A DNA stretch of 64,000 nucleotides from Cohnella silvisoli (GCF_021190915.1 NZ_JAIOAP010000009.1:215647-279646); one strand, 5' to 3'; positions 36,367 through 46,737 are shown, counted from the first letter of the stretch. Program-made: numbers and translations. Notes: generated by a model from the sequence alone, not told the origin.

Positions 36367-37889
36367 TGTTTCGGATTATTATCGTAGAAGACGAACCCCC
36401 CATTATTCGCAGCATCAAAGAAAAGATTACGAACGTAGATCCGGACTTTAAGGTCGTTGGGGAATACCATAACGGAGAATCGGCGCTTCTGGAGATGGAT
36501 ATCGTCAAGCCGCATGTGCTGATTACGGATTTGCATATGCCCGTTATGAACGGCACTGCCCTGTTAGAGCGGGTGCGAGAGGAATACCCCGAAGTGATTT
36601 GCGTCATTTTGAGCGGGTATCAGAACTTCGAGTATACGAGAATGGCGATTCGCAAGGGCATAACCGATTATTTGTTGAAACCGCCAACCGAGGAAACGAT
36701 ATTTGAATTGCTGGTCGTCATTAAGAAGAAGCTCATGCAGAATCAATCTCTTATTGAATCGGAGATTCTGCAGCATTTGGTATTCCCGAATCAACATACA
36801 AACGATAACGATGCGAAAACGGAAAAAATGGCCAAAGAATACTTTTACCACGCCAATTATGTCATGCTTTATGCTTGGACATCCCCTGAGCTGCAAACGG
36901 ACCTCCCCGTGCAATCGCTGTTATCGAAAGCAGCGGAGTGGCTCAAGGAAGGAGAACGGTATTATCTGATCTCAAGTCTGGCTAATGAATTCATCGTACT
37001 GTTCGGCGTACATGATCTTCATGATAAAAGATATGAGGAATGCGAAGCATTAATCAGAAGCTTGCCTGACATCGATTCGATTACATTTGTGCTATTGCCG
37101 ATTGAAGGCTGGATCTCGAAAATTCCTGGCCTGCTGGTGAAAGCCCGCAAAGCGGCCCTGGTCAATAATTATGCGGATCAAGCATCCATGGTCATTGTCA
37201 AAGCGGATGACATGGTATATGACCCAGGAAGAATCGAATTGCCTGTAGATTCTCTCAATCATTTGATTTCTTTTATGCGCAAACAAAAGAAAACGGAATT
37301 CGAAAAACAATTCGTTTCCATGCTCTCGGCATGCAAACTCGAAGCTTTCCCCAAAGTCACGGTGATCAGAACGCTGCAACATATCGTCCAGATGCTCGAA
37401 CCGAATGTACAGCCCCCCATAAATTCAAGCACAGCCAGAAGTATGGAAGATGAGATCGAACAAGCGATATGGGGAACGGCAAATTCAACTGAAATCATAG
37501 AGCATATGAAGCGGATTTTCGGACGTTTATTCCAGGAAAGCGAAACGGAAGAAACCGACTGGCTCACCGATGTAGAAGAGTATCTTAAAAAATACTATGT
37601 CTCCAACATTTCACTTACCGATCTCTCCGAGAAGTTTAATTTGAATGCTTCTTATCTGAGCTACGTTTTCAAAAGCAAGAAAAACAAATCTCCCATTGAT
37701 TTTCTGATCGAACTCCGCGTCGAAGAAGCCAAGAGACTCATTAGAGAGCATCCTAGATTGCTGTTCAAAGACATTGCAGAGCAAGTAGGCTACCCGGATC
37801 CCTATTATTTCAGTAAACTGTTTAAACAAATGACCGGTTTGACCCCGACAGAGTACAAGAGGAATCAACTTGAGCATTTAATCGAGTAG
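36366..37889 (+). CDS. YesN-like response regulator with AraC DNA-binding domain
   Basis: A 507-residue regulator partnered with the kinase just upstream (TAATG overlap, GGAGGGGAG upstream). The receiver has acidic residues 8-9 (ED), phospho-acceptor Asp55 in LITDLHMP and Lys in YLLKPPT. A ~250-residue middle follows, then an AraC-type double helix-turn-helix at the end (LTDLSEKFNLNASYLSYVFK; DIAEQVGYPDPYYFSKLFK). It probably activates the divergent locus D transporter/glycosidase operon and its own promoter through the repeats at 34491-34525. Confidence 0.94.
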   Translation: MFRIIIVEDEPPIIRSIKEKITNVDPDFKVVGEYHNGESALLEMDIVKPHVLITDLHMPVMNGTALLERVREEYPEVICVILSGYQNFEYTRMAIRKGITDYLLKPPTEETIFELLVVIKKKLMQNQSLIESEILQHLVFPNQHTNDNDAKTEKMAKEYFYHANYVMLYAWTSPELQTDLPVQSLLSKAAEWLKEGERYYLISSLANEFIVLFGVHDLHDKRYEECEALIRSLPDIDSITFVLLPIEGWISKIPGLLVKARKAALVNNYADQASMVIVKADDMVYDPGRIELPVDSLNHLISFMRKQKKTEFEKQFVSMLSACKLEAFPKVTVIRTLQHIVQMLEPNVQPPINSSTARSMEDEIEQAIWGTANSTEIIEHMKRIFGRLFQESETEETDWLTDVEEYLKKYYVSNISLTDLSEKFNLNASYLSYVFKSKKNKSPIDFLIELRVEEAKRLIREHPRLLFKDIAEQVGYPDPYYFSKLFKQMTGLTPTEYKRNQLEHLIE

Positions 37890-37939
37890 GAGGGGGCGGC
37901 TGGCCCCCAACCTCTCACACCGCTTAAGTTGATTTTCGA

Positions 37940-40009
37940 TTAACGCGTGACGCTTACCTTCATCCTAAACTCCGCAAGCGAAGCGGCGGCGGCCCCGCAG
38001 CCCCAATCGAAAATCGTGAATTCTCCAAGGCCGTCGACGGGAGTTCCGTCGTGATGATTGAAATTTTCCATATGGAAGCCGTAATCGCGCTCATCGAAGT
38101 GCGGGTGAACCCGTTCATATATTTCCTTAACCGCGGCATTCTCCGGGCAATACATCATATAGAAAGAAGCTTTCATCGCCCATAGGGCGCGAGCCCGATA
38201 ACTCTCGTTGCCCGTCAGCCGATAATAGTCCCAATAGGTTAAAGCAAACAAGCTTTGCCGGGCATCGTTCCATTCGTCGTCGCTCGTCATAACCCCGAAA
38301 CCGCCGATCGTCGGAACCGGAAAATAGGGCGGTTGCCAAATTTGCTGGTACAACGACGCTTCCGCTAGCACCTGCTCTCCGTAATCCAGCCACTCCGGGT
38401 TACCCGTCGCCACATATAAATCCTTCAATGCCTCCGCCGTCCAATAGATGCCGAAATTACATTGATTGTACAGCCCGCTGCGGGCATCCAATTCCCCGTA
38501 TAGCTTGCCATCCCATTGCTTGGAGCATGACCAATAGGTTTCGAAGTCCTCCCAGCGCCCTTCGGGTACAATCCGATCCACGACGAATCGGGCAGCACTC
38601 TCAGCCGCCGCAATATACCTCGAATCGGCCGCCTCCTGTACTACTTGATTCAGCAAGCATAGCAGCATAACATGCACGGACGATTCCGGACTTTCCGTCA
38701 GGAACGGAGAAGTCCCTGAGCCATCCGGTCGCACCCACGCCGGAAACGATCCGTCTTCCTTTTGCAGCTTCAGCAGCCTTTCCACGTATCGGGTCACAAA
38801 CGGAAAGATTCTCTCATCCTTGTTCACGTCGCGGTACCATTTCAACAACCACCAGCAAGTCCAAGAGCTATCGAGCAAATGGACGTGCTCTTCGTGCCCT
38901 GCCGGACGCCTCGGACCCGACATAAACCAACTGCCCGTCTCCCAGCGGTTGCCTTCTCCCGCCTGATAATAGCCGGGAAACAACCCGTCCATCTGCGGTG
39001 CGGACAACGCGAAATTCAAAGCGAGCTCCGCCTTGTCCACCCAATCCGCTCGCCCTTGCTGCCGCCCCCACCAGCCGTAGCCGTAAGCGGTTCGCAAGCC
39101 GCAGAACCACGCTTGATTCCACAAGCTTTTTGGTTCGCGCCATTCCTCCTCCGACCCAAGCCCCGGCTTCTGTTTCGCGCGCACGATAAACACGACTCCA
39201 CCTGCTTCGGTACCATTTTCCAACGTGAACTGCTGCCAAGTTACATCCTTCCACCGATCCAATGCCCATTCGTAAGCATGATTGGCATATGGCTCCAACG
39301 CCGCCAAGCTATCTTCCTCATTCCCCAAAGCATCCGATACTGGCATCCGCTCCGACCCGAACCGGTCCCACAGAAACCTCTCGACCGCCCGGAAATCTTT
39401 GGGCCGTTGCCCGTCTCCCTTCCCCCATTCCGCCAAATAGAAACGGAAAACAAGCGGTTCCGTTAAAATTCGCGACTGCGGCGTCATCCAGTGATACACA
39501 TGCCCTGTTTCCGTATATTCGCACAAGCCGTACATCAACGTATTGTCCTGTACGGAGTAATCCATCATATGGGGGAAGATGCGATGCTGCTGAATAACAT
39601 CCAAATCAGGGATGAGCGCGGCCATTGTCGTTTCATCCTCGAATACGATGGCGGGGGAACGGAACATTTTGTCCCCGATTACCATTCCGTCGAGCGGTGC
39701 AAGATGCGGCTTCCACACGCAGCGAAGGGAAGAATCGTTCACCATGTACAATTGAATGCCAGAGAACATCTCACCCGTAACTGACGGAAATACAGACACT
39801 TCAACCGCAGCCACCGACTCGCCGACCGCAGCCATATTGGGCTCCCAATCCAGCCTCACTTCGATATGAACTCCGCCAACGCTCGCCATCCATATCGCGC
39901 CATCCGCAGCATATAACGCGCCGCTCATTTCAACCTCGTTCCAACTTCCATCGCCATGCCAACGCAAACCTAGCTTTTCGTTTAACCATCCCGGAAGCAA
40001 AGCGCTCAC
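37940..40009 (-). CDS. Uncharacterised alpha/alpha-toroid protein, probable glycosidase
   Basis: A 689-residue cytoplasmic protein. The first ~220 residues are beta-rich. Residues ~240-680 are helical repeats rich in Trp (NQAWFCGLRTAYGYGWWGR, LDSSWTCWWLLKWY, FETYWSCSKQWDG, QCNFGIYWTAEAL), as in (alpha/alpha)6-barrel glycoside hydrolases and epimerases. I do not recognise a named GH family. GTG start with GGAG 7 bp upstream, coupled by a 4-bp overlap to the stop of the MalG-like permease, so it is the last gene of the locus E operon and most likely degrades what that importer brings in. Confidence 0.65.
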   Translation of the reverse strand: MSALLPGWLNEKLGLRWHGDGSWNEVEMSGALYAADGAIWMASVGGVHIEVRLDWEPNMAAVGESVAAVEVSVFPSVTGEMFSGIQLYMVNDSSLRCVWKPHLAPLDGMVIGDKMFRSPAIVFEDETTMAALIPDLDVIQQHRIFPHMMDYSVQDNTLMYGLCEYTETGHVYHWMTPQSRILTEPLVFRFYLAEWGKGDGQRPKDFRAVERFLWDRFGSERMPVSDALGNEEDSLAALEPYANHAYEWALDRWKDVTWQQFTLENGTEAGGVVFIVRAKQKPGLGSEEEWREPKSLWNQAWFCGLRTAYGYGWWGRQQGRADWVDKAELALNFALSAPQMDGLFPGYYQAGEGNRWETGSWFMSGPRRPAGHEEHVHLLDSSWTCWWLLKWYRDVNKDERIFPFVTRYVERLLKLQKEDGSFPAWVRPDGSGTSPFLTESPESSVHVMLLCLLNQVVQEAADSRYIAAAESAARFVVDRIVPEGRWEDFETYWSCSKQWDGKLYGELDARSGLYNQCNFGIYWTAEALKDLYVATGNPEWLDYGEQVLAEASLYQQIWQPPYFPVPTIGGFGVMTSDDEWNDARQSLFALTYWDYYRLTGNESYRARALWAMKASFYMMYCPENAAVKEIYERVHPHFDERDYGFHMENFNHHDGTPVDGLGEFTIFDWGCGAAAASLAEFRMKVSVTR

Positions 40010-40845
40010 CCTTTCACTCCGGACATCGTAATGCCCTGTACGTAGTAGCGTTGCAGAAAAAGAAATACGACCAAAATCGGGATCGAGCTGATCGACGTCG
40101 CGGCCAAAATTTTACCCCATGAGATGTTGCGCAGCGATTGGAACGAAGAGATCGCTACCTGGATCACCTGCTTCTTCTCTTCATTAATGACGACCAATGG
40201 CCACAGGAATGAATCCCATTGGTTCAGGAACGTCATAATTCCGAGAGTAATCAATGCCGGAACGGCGGCAGGCAATACGATTTTGTTATAAATACGCATC
40301 CAACTCGCGCCGTCCATCCGAGCCGCATCCAGTATATCCCGCGGAATATCGGCGAAAAACTGAACCAGCATAAAAATCCCGAACACCCAGACGATTTGCG
40401 GGACGATCAGCGCCGTGAAAGAATTGATCCAATCCAAATCCCTCATGAGCAAGTACTGCGGAATCATGATGACTTCGTAAGGAATAACCAAAGAAGACAT
40501 GAATAAGGTCAACAATATTTTCTTGAATGGAAACCGCAGCTTGGCAAAGGCGAAAGCCGCCATCGAATTAACGGCAAGACCGAACCCCGTAACAATTACG
40601 GCGACGAATAACGTGTTAAGCATATATCGTCCGAACGGTTTGCTCGGATCCAGGAAAATATCCTTATAATTTTGCAGCGTCCAATTGACCGGAATAAATA
40701 ATTCCCTGCTTAAAGTGGTGTACTTGAAAATTTCCTCGTGCGTGCGAAACGAACTCATGACCATCCAATAAATCGGAAACAACGAAATGACGGCGAACAC
40801 GATCATGACGATCCAACGCGCGCCGGCAGCAATATTCCGGTTCAT
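40006..40845 (-). CDS. Carbohydrate ABC transporter permease, MalG-like
   Basis: A 279-residue subunit of the locus E importer: six membrane segments and the EAA loop LDAARMDGASWMRIYNKIVLP. ATG preceded by GGAGGT. It follows the partner permease by 36 bp and overlaps the alpha/alpha-barrel gene by 4 bp. Confidence 0.94.
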   Translation of the reverse strand: MNRNIAAGARWIVMIVFAVISLFPIYWMVMSSFRTHEEIFKYTTLSRELFIPVNWTLQNYKDIFLDPSKPFGRYMLNTLFVAVIVTGFGLAVNSMAAFAFAKLRFPFKKILLTLFMSSLVIPYEVIMIPQYLLMRDLDWINSFTALIVPQIVWVFGIFMLVQFFADIPRDILDAARMDGASWMRIYNKIVLPAAVPALITLGIMTFLNQWDSFLWPLVVINEEKKQVIQVAISSFQSLRNISWGKILAATSISSIPILVVFLFLQRYYVQGITMSGVKG

Positions 40846-40881
40846 GCGAACTACCTCCTAGCATCTAAACTAAACCCTCGA

Positions 40882-41775
40882 TTAATACTCCACATCCGTG
40901 CGGAAAACCCGAAGTTGAACAATGGATATGATCAGCACCAGAAAGAAGAACAGAAACGCCGCCACGGCCGCATAACCCATATTCATCTGCTTAAATGCCG
41001 TTTCGTAAATAAAATGCACGACCGTGCTCGTCGAACCCGCCGGCCCGCCGCTAGTCGTAATGTAAATGGGAATAAAAATTTTCAGGGCATCCATCGTCGT
41101 AATAATGACGACAAAAGCCATCGTGCGCTTCAGTAACGGGAGCGTAATCAGGAAAAACCGTTGAATCGGACTCGCACCGTCTACATGCGCCGCTTCATAG
41201 AGAGATTCGGGAATGTTGTTGAGTCCCGCCAAGAAAATAACCATAACGAAGCCCATCGCCCGCCAGATGCAAAGGACGATAATGCCTAACATGGAAATGT
41301 CGGGGTTGGACAGGAAATCGACGCTTGGCAGCCCAATCCCCTTCAATATGACATTCAGCATGCCATAGTCTTTGTTGTAAATCAGTCTGAAAATCGTGGA
41401 AGCGATAGCGAAGGAAACGACGACGGGAATAAAATAAACCGTTCTGAAAAACCCGACGCCGCGGAACTTCTTCTGCACCAGAATGGCCAAACCGAGCGAA
41501 ATAGCGGTTTGAACGGGCAGCACGACCAACGTGAAATAGAAAGAATGCCATAGGCTGTCGCCAAACGAGCCATCCGACAGAAGTTTGCGATAATTGTCCA
41601 TGCCCGCAAAAGAAGAGTGGGAAGAAATCAGATTATAGTTCTGAAAGCTGATCCATAAAGCTTGAATCATCGGGTAGAAAATAAAAACAGCGAGTAACGC
41701 AAACGCGGGAATAATGAACAGAAACGCGGCGCGCGACTCCTGTTTGTCATATGCGGCGAATCGAAGCCTTTGCAA
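40882..41775 (-). CDS. Carbohydrate ABC transporter permease, MalF-like
   Basis: A 297-residue partner subunit of the locus E importer with six membrane segments and the EAA loop YEAAHVDGASPIQRFFLI. The start is TTG, supported by GGAGGG at normal spacing. A hairpin terminator lies between this gene and the binding-protein gene, so the permeases are probably made at a lower level than the binding protein. Confidence 0.93.
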   Translation of the reverse strand: MQRLRFAAYDKQESRAAFLFIIPAFALLAVFIFYPMIQALWISFQNYNLISSHSSFAGMDNYRKLLSDGSFGDSLWHSFYFTLVVLPVQTAISLGLAILVQKKFRGVGFFRTVYFIPVVVSFAIASTIFRLIYNKDYGMLNVILKGIGLPSVDFLSNPDISMLGIIVLCIWRAMGFVMVIFLAGLNNIPESLYEAAHVDGASPIQRFFLITLPLLKRTMAFVVIITTMDALKIFIPIYITTSGGPAGSTSTVVHFIYETAFKQMNMGYAAVAAFLFFFLVLIISIVQLRVFRTDVEY

Positions 41776-41807
41776 GGTAAACCCTCCTTATCTGTGCCAG
41801 GATAACC

Positions 41808-41844
41808 AAAAGGGAGCAGGCATATTTCCGGTTCCCCTGCTCCC
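41808..41844 (-). terminator. Hairpin terminator between binding-protein and permease genes
   Basis: On the minus strand GGGAGCAGG pairs with CCTGCTCCC (arms 41836-41844 and 41812-41820), followed by TTTTGG. It is positioned to attenuate read-through from the abundant binding-protein message into the permease genes. Confidence 0.7.
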
Positions 41845-41865
41845 CTTTCGAATCCGTATCTTATG

Positions 41866-43221
41866 TTATTGCTTCAATAATGCGATACCGTCATCGATTT
41901 TCTTGACGGCTTTAGCGAGGGCTTCGTCAACATCCCCGTTGCCGAGGCCGACATCTTCGAACAACAAGCGAATGGCTTCGCTGATTGCCGGGTAAGCCGG
42001 AGTTACCGGCCTTGGATGGCCATACTTGGACAACTGTTCAGCGTAAATGTTCATCGGATATTCTTTCAATTCGGCGAAAGCGTCGAAAGTGGATTGTCTG
42101 GCCGGAAGGTTTTTCGTTACTTCGTACCACACTTTAGAGCCTTCCACTCCCGTTACCCAGTTCACGAACTGCCATGCTTCGTCCGGATGCTCCGATTTGG
42201 ACGTAATCGCCATTCCCCAGCTTCCGGTCGTTCCGATCATTTTTTGGTCCTTCCAGAGCGGCGCGACATCGTAGTCCACGCCTAATTTGAAATTAGGGAA
42301 ATTCTGAGCTTGATAGGAGAAGGCAAACGGTCCATCAACGTGTATGGCCACTTTGCCGTTCCAGAACGCATCTTGCGGAAGCTCTTTCGGTGAAACCTTC
42401 TCCGTATTGAAGAGCGACTTCCAGAAAGTCATCGCTTTTTTCGCTTCCGGCGAGTCCAAATAGCCTTTGGCCGTAGTGCCGTCCGGGCTCAAAATCTCCG
42501 CACCTGCCTGCCATAAGAATGCCATTTCGGAATAAGGAGCGCCTTCATGGCCTGCGAAGCCCCATGGCGTCGGATTCCAACCGTAAATGCCTTTGGCAGG
42601 ATCGTTCAATTTTTTGGCCGCATCCAGTACTTGATCCCAAGTCCAAGCTTCGTCCACGTTCTTGGAAGGAAGGGGGATTCCTTTCTCCTCGAACATTTTC
42701 TTGTTATAGAACATAACGATGGTGCCTTCATTGTTAGGCGCGGCGTACATTTTGCCATTGAAGGTCAAACCCTCGATAACCGGCTTCAGCAAGTCATCCT
42801 TGTTCCCGTCTTTGGCAAAATAATCGTCCAGCGGAATGATAGCTCCCTGATTGGCGTAAGAAGCCAACGTCGGCGCATCGAGCGCCATAATATCCGGCGG
42901 ATTGCCGCCAGCCAATGCCGTACGAATTTTCGTTTCGTATTGGTCGTTCGGAATCATCTGGAAATTCACTTTGATGTTCGGATGTTTCTCTTCGAACGTA
43001 GCTATCAATTTCTTGAATGCTTCGGCTTCGGGAGCGTAGTCGTGACGCCAGAACGTCAACTCGATTTGCTCGCCTTCCGCGGCGGAGTCGGACGGAGACG
43101 CCGATTCGGTTGCGGACGGCGACGCGCTCGAACTCCCCTGACCGTTATTGGACTTGCTCGAACAAGCCGCCAAACCGATCGCTACAACTACAGCAAGGAG
43201 AAGCAACAAACTCTTTTTCAT
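41866..43221 (-). CDS. Sugar ABC transporter solute-binding lipoprotein
   Basis: A 451-residue family 1 binding protein of the locus E importer. Its signal sequence ends in LAAC with lipidated Cys20, followed by a Ser/Ala/Glu-rich tether. GGTGAGGG precedes the ATG. It heads the transporter operon, 99 bp downstream of the response-regulator gene, and is followed by an attenuating terminator. Confidence 0.94.
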   Translation of the reverse strand: MKKSLLLLLAVVVAIGLAACSSKSNNGQGSSSASPSATESASPSDSAAEGEQIELTFWRHDYAPEAEAFKKLIATFEEKHPNIKVNFQMIPNDQYETKIRTALAGGNPPDIMALDAPTLASYANQGAIIPLDDYFAKDGNKDDLLKPVIEGLTFNGKMYAAPNNEGTIVMFYNKKMFEEKGIPLPSKNVDEAWTWDQVLDAAKKLNDPAKGIYGWNPTPWGFAGHEGAPYSEMAFLWQAGAEILSPDGTTAKGYLDSPEAKKAMTFWKSLFNTEKVSPKELPQDAFWNGKVAIHVDGPFAFSYQAQNFPNFKLGVDYDVAPLWKDQKMIGTTGSWGMAITSKSEHPDEAWQFVNWVTGVEGSKVWYEVTKNLPARQSTFDAFAELKEYPMNIYAEQLSKYGHPRPVTPAYPAISEAIRLLFEDVGLGNGDVDEALAKAVKKIDDGIALLKQ

Positions 43222-43320
43222 AGGACCCTCACCCTTCGGTTAATGTGTTTGCTTCTATAGGCTAGCACCCGGTGGGCAACCGTTGAATTCATTCGCTTTG
43301 GATGTTGGCATATAAAATAA

Positions 43321-44943
43321 TCAGGTCGGAGGAGAACCCGGATGATTGCGATATTCGTTGGGACTGACGCCGTATTGCTTCTTAAAAACGCTGCTTAAGT
43401 AACTCGCGTTAGCGAATCCGACCAACTCGGCGATATCGGAAAGCCGCATATTCGGATCCCCTAGCAAATCCGCAGCCCTTCCTATACGAACTTGCGTTAA
43501 ATAATCGCTGAACGTCGTACCCGTCTGCTTCTTGAACAATTCGGACAAGTAGGTCGGGTTAATATGGAAACGGTCCGCCAGCATCGTCAGACTCAATTCA
43601 TTCATAAAAGAAACTTCGATATACCTGCGTATCGCTTCAACGGCTTCTACTCCGCCCGAAACCCTCGATTTTTTGATTCCTTCGATGACTTGTGCGGCGA
43701 TTCCCGTTAAATGCGAAAGGGCAGATGCCGCCGATCGATGCTGCCACATCGGATCCGGGAACAACCAATGCTGGGTTTCGGGAATATCGAGACGGTGTTT
43801 GCTTGCTGTCTGGTCCAATAACAGCATGACGCGAACAATAAAAGAAGCTACTCCTTGCACGGGGTAATTTCCCGTTTGAACGACGGCTTCTATCGTGCTG
43901 GCGAAAGAACCCAGATCGCCGTTCTCAAGCGCTATGGAGAGCCGTTTCTCCACCTCGGGGAATAACTCCGCGATTGCGTCATGGGAAGGGTCGGGCGATA
44001 CAATCTGCGATTTGACGCCAGACTGGCTCTGGCTCCAAGCGAGCAATGCCGTAAGAAAACCGTTGCGAATCGAGCCTGACCCATGGAATGGCGTTCCTAC
44101 CCCGATCACGGTTTCCACCTTTAAATAACGTTGGATATGGGATTGGATTTGCGTGCAAAGCGAATCCTTACGGATTTCCCCTTCCCGCTCGCTGGCAGAT
44201 GAGACGAGAAAATGCATCATATGCGGATAGCTGCGATGGTAGAAAGCAAACACGGAGTCGTCCCAAACCGGATCCTGCGCGGTCTCGCGGCATACAAGCT
44301 GAAAAGCAAGCCGGAACAATCCGTTGCCTTCCGGTTGATCGCCCAGCCTTCCTTCGGGAATCCGAAATTCCACGCTAATGAATTGCAGCCTGGCATTGTC
44401 GTTCAGCCATTCGCCCAATCCCAAACGTTCGACTTCACTGCGCAACGTTAACGCTCTATCGTCGTCATCATTACTGATCCACTCCAACAGGTGCTGCTCC
44501 CGCTGCATGGAATAACTTTTCTGCAATTGATGCTGCATCGCTTGTTTCTCCGAAACGACTTGTTTTTCCAGATCAAGCTCTTCCCGGAGCTTGCCTAGAA
44601 TATTCGATAATTCGCTGCGGACGACGGGTTTAAGCAAGTAATCCCTGGCACCGCATTGCATGGCCGCCTTTACGTAATGAAAGTCGTCATGGCCGGACAG
44701 CACGATGACTTTGGTCCGGGGATAATTTTCCGCGCATTGCTTTAATAACTCCAACCCGCTCATAATCGGCATGCGGATGTCCGTCAGTATGAGATCGTAA
44801 GGGTCCTTCTCGAGCAGCGCCAGCGCTTCCCTTCCGTCTTGGGCTTCTCCGGCGATCATGAATTGATGGGACGACCAGTCGATTTTCAGCTTAAGGCCGC
44901 TGCGGATTTCAAGTTCATCGTCTACTAATAACACGCGATACAT
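43321..44943 (-). CDS. YesN-like response regulator with AraC DNA-binding domain
   Basis: A 540-residue regulator: receiver with acidic residues 8-9, phospho-acceptor Asp55 in ILTDIRMP and Lys in YLLKPVV; a long middle region; and a C-terminal AraC double helix-turn-helix (LTMLADRFHINPTYLSELFK; DIAELVGFANASYLSSVFKK). GGAGGA precedes the ATG, 3 bp after the kinase stop codon. The adjacent transporter genes are its likely targets. Confidence 0.94.
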   Translation of the reverse strand: MYRVLLVDDELEIRSGLKLKIDWSSHQFMIAGEAQDGREALALLEKDPYDLILTDIRMPIMSGLELLKQCAENYPRTKVIVLSGHDDFHYVKAAMQCGARDYLLKPVVRSELSNILGKLREELDLEKQVVSEKQAMQHQLQKSYSMQREQHLLEWISNDDDDRALTLRSEVERLGLGEWLNDNARLQFISVEFRIPEGRLGDQPEGNGLFRLAFQLVCRETAQDPVWDDSVFAFYHRSYPHMMHFLVSSASEREGEIRKDSLCTQIQSHIQRYLKVETVIGVGTPFHGSGSIRNGFLTALLAWSQSQSGVKSQIVSPDPSHDAIAELFPEVEKRLSIALENGDLGSFASTIEAVVQTGNYPVQGVASFIVRVMLLLDQTASKHRLDIPETQHWLFPDPMWQHRSAASALSHLTGIAAQVIEGIKKSRVSGGVEAVEAIRRYIEVSFMNELSLTMLADRFHINPTYLSELFKKQTGTTFSDYLTQVRIGRAADLLGDPNMRLSDIAELVGFANASYLSSVFKKQYGVSPNEYRNHPGSPPT

Positions 44944-44946
44944 CGT

Positions 44947-46737
44947 TCATTCCTCCTTCATGGGCAGCTGGAAAATAATTCGGGTGCCTTTTCCCGGCGC
45001 CGACTCCATCCGGACGACGAATCTTGTCCCGTAATGAAGACAGCATCTTGCCAGAACATTGCGCAAGCCGATTCTCCGGCCTTGAGCGCCGAGGACGTCC
45101 GCCATATCTCCTTGAGACATTTCCCTTTGCAATTCCTCTATCAAATCGGATGACATTCCCGTACCATTATCGGTTATCGTAATTTCAAGCGCGTCGTTTA
45201 CCTTGCGGGTAGTCAGAACAACGTTAGCGCCGGCGGGATTCTCCAAACTGAACTTGATCGCGTTCTCCACGAGCGGCTGCAAAATAAATTTGACGATCGA
45301 TACGTCCCCATACTCCGGAGTATCGTGAATTTCAATAGTGAGGCGTTCTCCGAAACGAATTTTCATAATCGCCACGTAATACCGGATATACTGCATTTCC
45401 TCCCGCAGCTTAACCAAATCGCTATCCACGCGCAAGGAGTACCGGAGCATCTGACCGAGCCACTCCGTCACGTCTATCACTTCTTCGTTGCGGCTTTGCG
45501 CGGACAAGCTGCCAATGGCTTCGAGCGTGTTATAGAGAAAGTGCGGATTGATTTGCATCAGAAGCGCCTTGTATTCCGCGTCTTTGCGCCGCATATTGGC
45601 CTGGAATTCGGTTTCGATCAAAAAACGCAAGCGCTTGACCATATTGCGGAACACCTTGACGACGTATCCGACCTCATTGCGGGGAATCGGCATTCGCGCC
45701 AGCGATTCGTCCTCTTCTTGGCTGAAATCTCCTCGCTCTACCAATCTCATCGAACCCGCCAGTCGGGTGAGCGGCCGGGCGATCCCGGAAGAAACCCAGA
45801 ACGCCGCCGCGATCGTGAGCAGAAGCAGAAGCGCGCCTACGGCCATCATCGTTTGCTGCACCCGCTTCATTTTCTCGAACAGTTCGTGCTCCGGCACTTC
45901 GCCTACGAGAATCCAGTTCGCGCCTTTGATTTTACGATAGAGGACCCGATGGCTTTCGCCTTGATGCTCTACCGTCAGCTTGCCCCCGGAATGCTTGTCT
46001 TTGCGCATCGCTTGCATTTCACCTAGGAAACCCGACATCCCTTCGGCGATTTGCTGCTCGAGCACCGGATTCCCTTCCATATCCAGCAAGTACACGCGGC
46101 CCGTCTCACCGAATTTAATTTTGTCCAGCGGCGTTTGAATTTGCGCCGTTTGAACGTTAAGTTTCAATACGCCGATCTTGCGGAAGGAGCTCAACTGCAC
46201 GAGATTGTATATCAAACTGTTCATGCTTATTTTCTGCAGATAGCCCGGTTGGTAGGCGTCCATGTGGGCGGGTACCCAGCGGATGCCTTCTTGCTTGAAG
46301 GTTTTATACCACGGGTTATCGAGGAATGCGGGATCGTTAAACACGTTATCGCGAATACCGACGGCCGTTCCGTTATCGTTGAACAAAGTAATGGAGGAGA
46401 TTGAGGAATGATTCAAAGCGATGGAGGACAGAAACTTGCGTATTTCCGCATCCTGCGAAATTCGTTTCTCGGGAGGTAAGCTTTTGTCTAGATGCACGGT
46501 AATCCATTGCTGCGTCACTTCATTGCTCAGCACCTGATTCGCCACATCTTCAACTTGCGTCGTTAGCGTACTGACGAACGAAGCGTATTGATCCATCGTC
46601 TGCGACGTGGATTCTTCGATGGACGTACCGATGACGGAGTTGGATACCTGCGTCAGCACGACAACCATCGTAATGAACGGAATGATGAGCAGAACGATGA
46701 ACGTGACGGACAAGCGAGTTCTTAGCGAGTAGAACAT
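44947..46737 (-). CDS. YesM-like sensor histidine kinase
   Basis: A 596-residue membrane kinase with segments at ~10-30 and ~297-317 around one Cache-like sensor, a HAMP linker and a LytS/YesM kinase domain. The phospho-acceptor motif is QINPHFLYNTLEA (His399), with NGTGMS and GRRIGLRN in the ATP-binding end. GGAGGG precedes the ATG. Here the kinase gene precedes the regulator, the reverse of locus C. Confidence 0.94.
   Translation of the reverse strand: MFYSLRTRLSVTFIVLLIIPFITMVVVLTQVSNSVIGTSIEESTSQTMDQYASFVSTLTTQVEDVANQVLSNEVTQQWITVHLDKSLPPEKRISQDAEIRKFLSSIALNHSSISSITLFNDNGTAVGIRDNVFNDPAFLDNPWYKTFKQEGIRWVPAHMDAYQPGYLQKISMNSLIYNLVQLSSFRKIGVLKLNVQTAQIQTPLDKIKFGETGRVYLLDMEGNPVLEQQIAEGMSGFLGEMQAMRKDKHSGGKLTVEHQGESHRVLYRKIKGANWILVGEVPEHELFEKMKRVQQTMMAVGALLLLLTIAAAFWVSSGIARPLTRLAGSMRLVERGDFSQEEDESLARMPIPRNEVGYVVKVFRNMVKRLRFLIETEFQANMRRKDAEYKALLMQINPHFLYNTLEAIGSLSAQSRNEEVIDVTEWLGQMLRYSLRVDSDLVKLREEMQYIRYYVAIMKIRFGERLTIEIHDTPEYGDVSIVKFILQPLVENAIKFSLENPAGANVVLTTRKVNDALEITITDNGTGMSSDLIEELQREMSQGDMADVLGAQGRRIGLRNVLARCCLHYGTRFVVRMESAPGKGTRIIFQLPMKEE

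Noticed and set aside
38762..39466. Plus-strand ORF of 234 codons opposite the alpha/alpha-barrel gene
   Set aside because: Pro/Arg-rich composition typical of antisense frames over a GC-rich gene; no start signal.
42547..43260. Plus-strand ORF of 237 codons opposite the locus E binding-protein gene
   Set aside because: Arg-rich antisense frame over the lipoprotein gene; its end is complementary to the signal peptide and promoter.
43270..43310. cre site upstream of the locus E binding-protein gene
   Set aside because: The AAAGCGAATGA stretch keeps only half of the consensus and lacks the second half-site.
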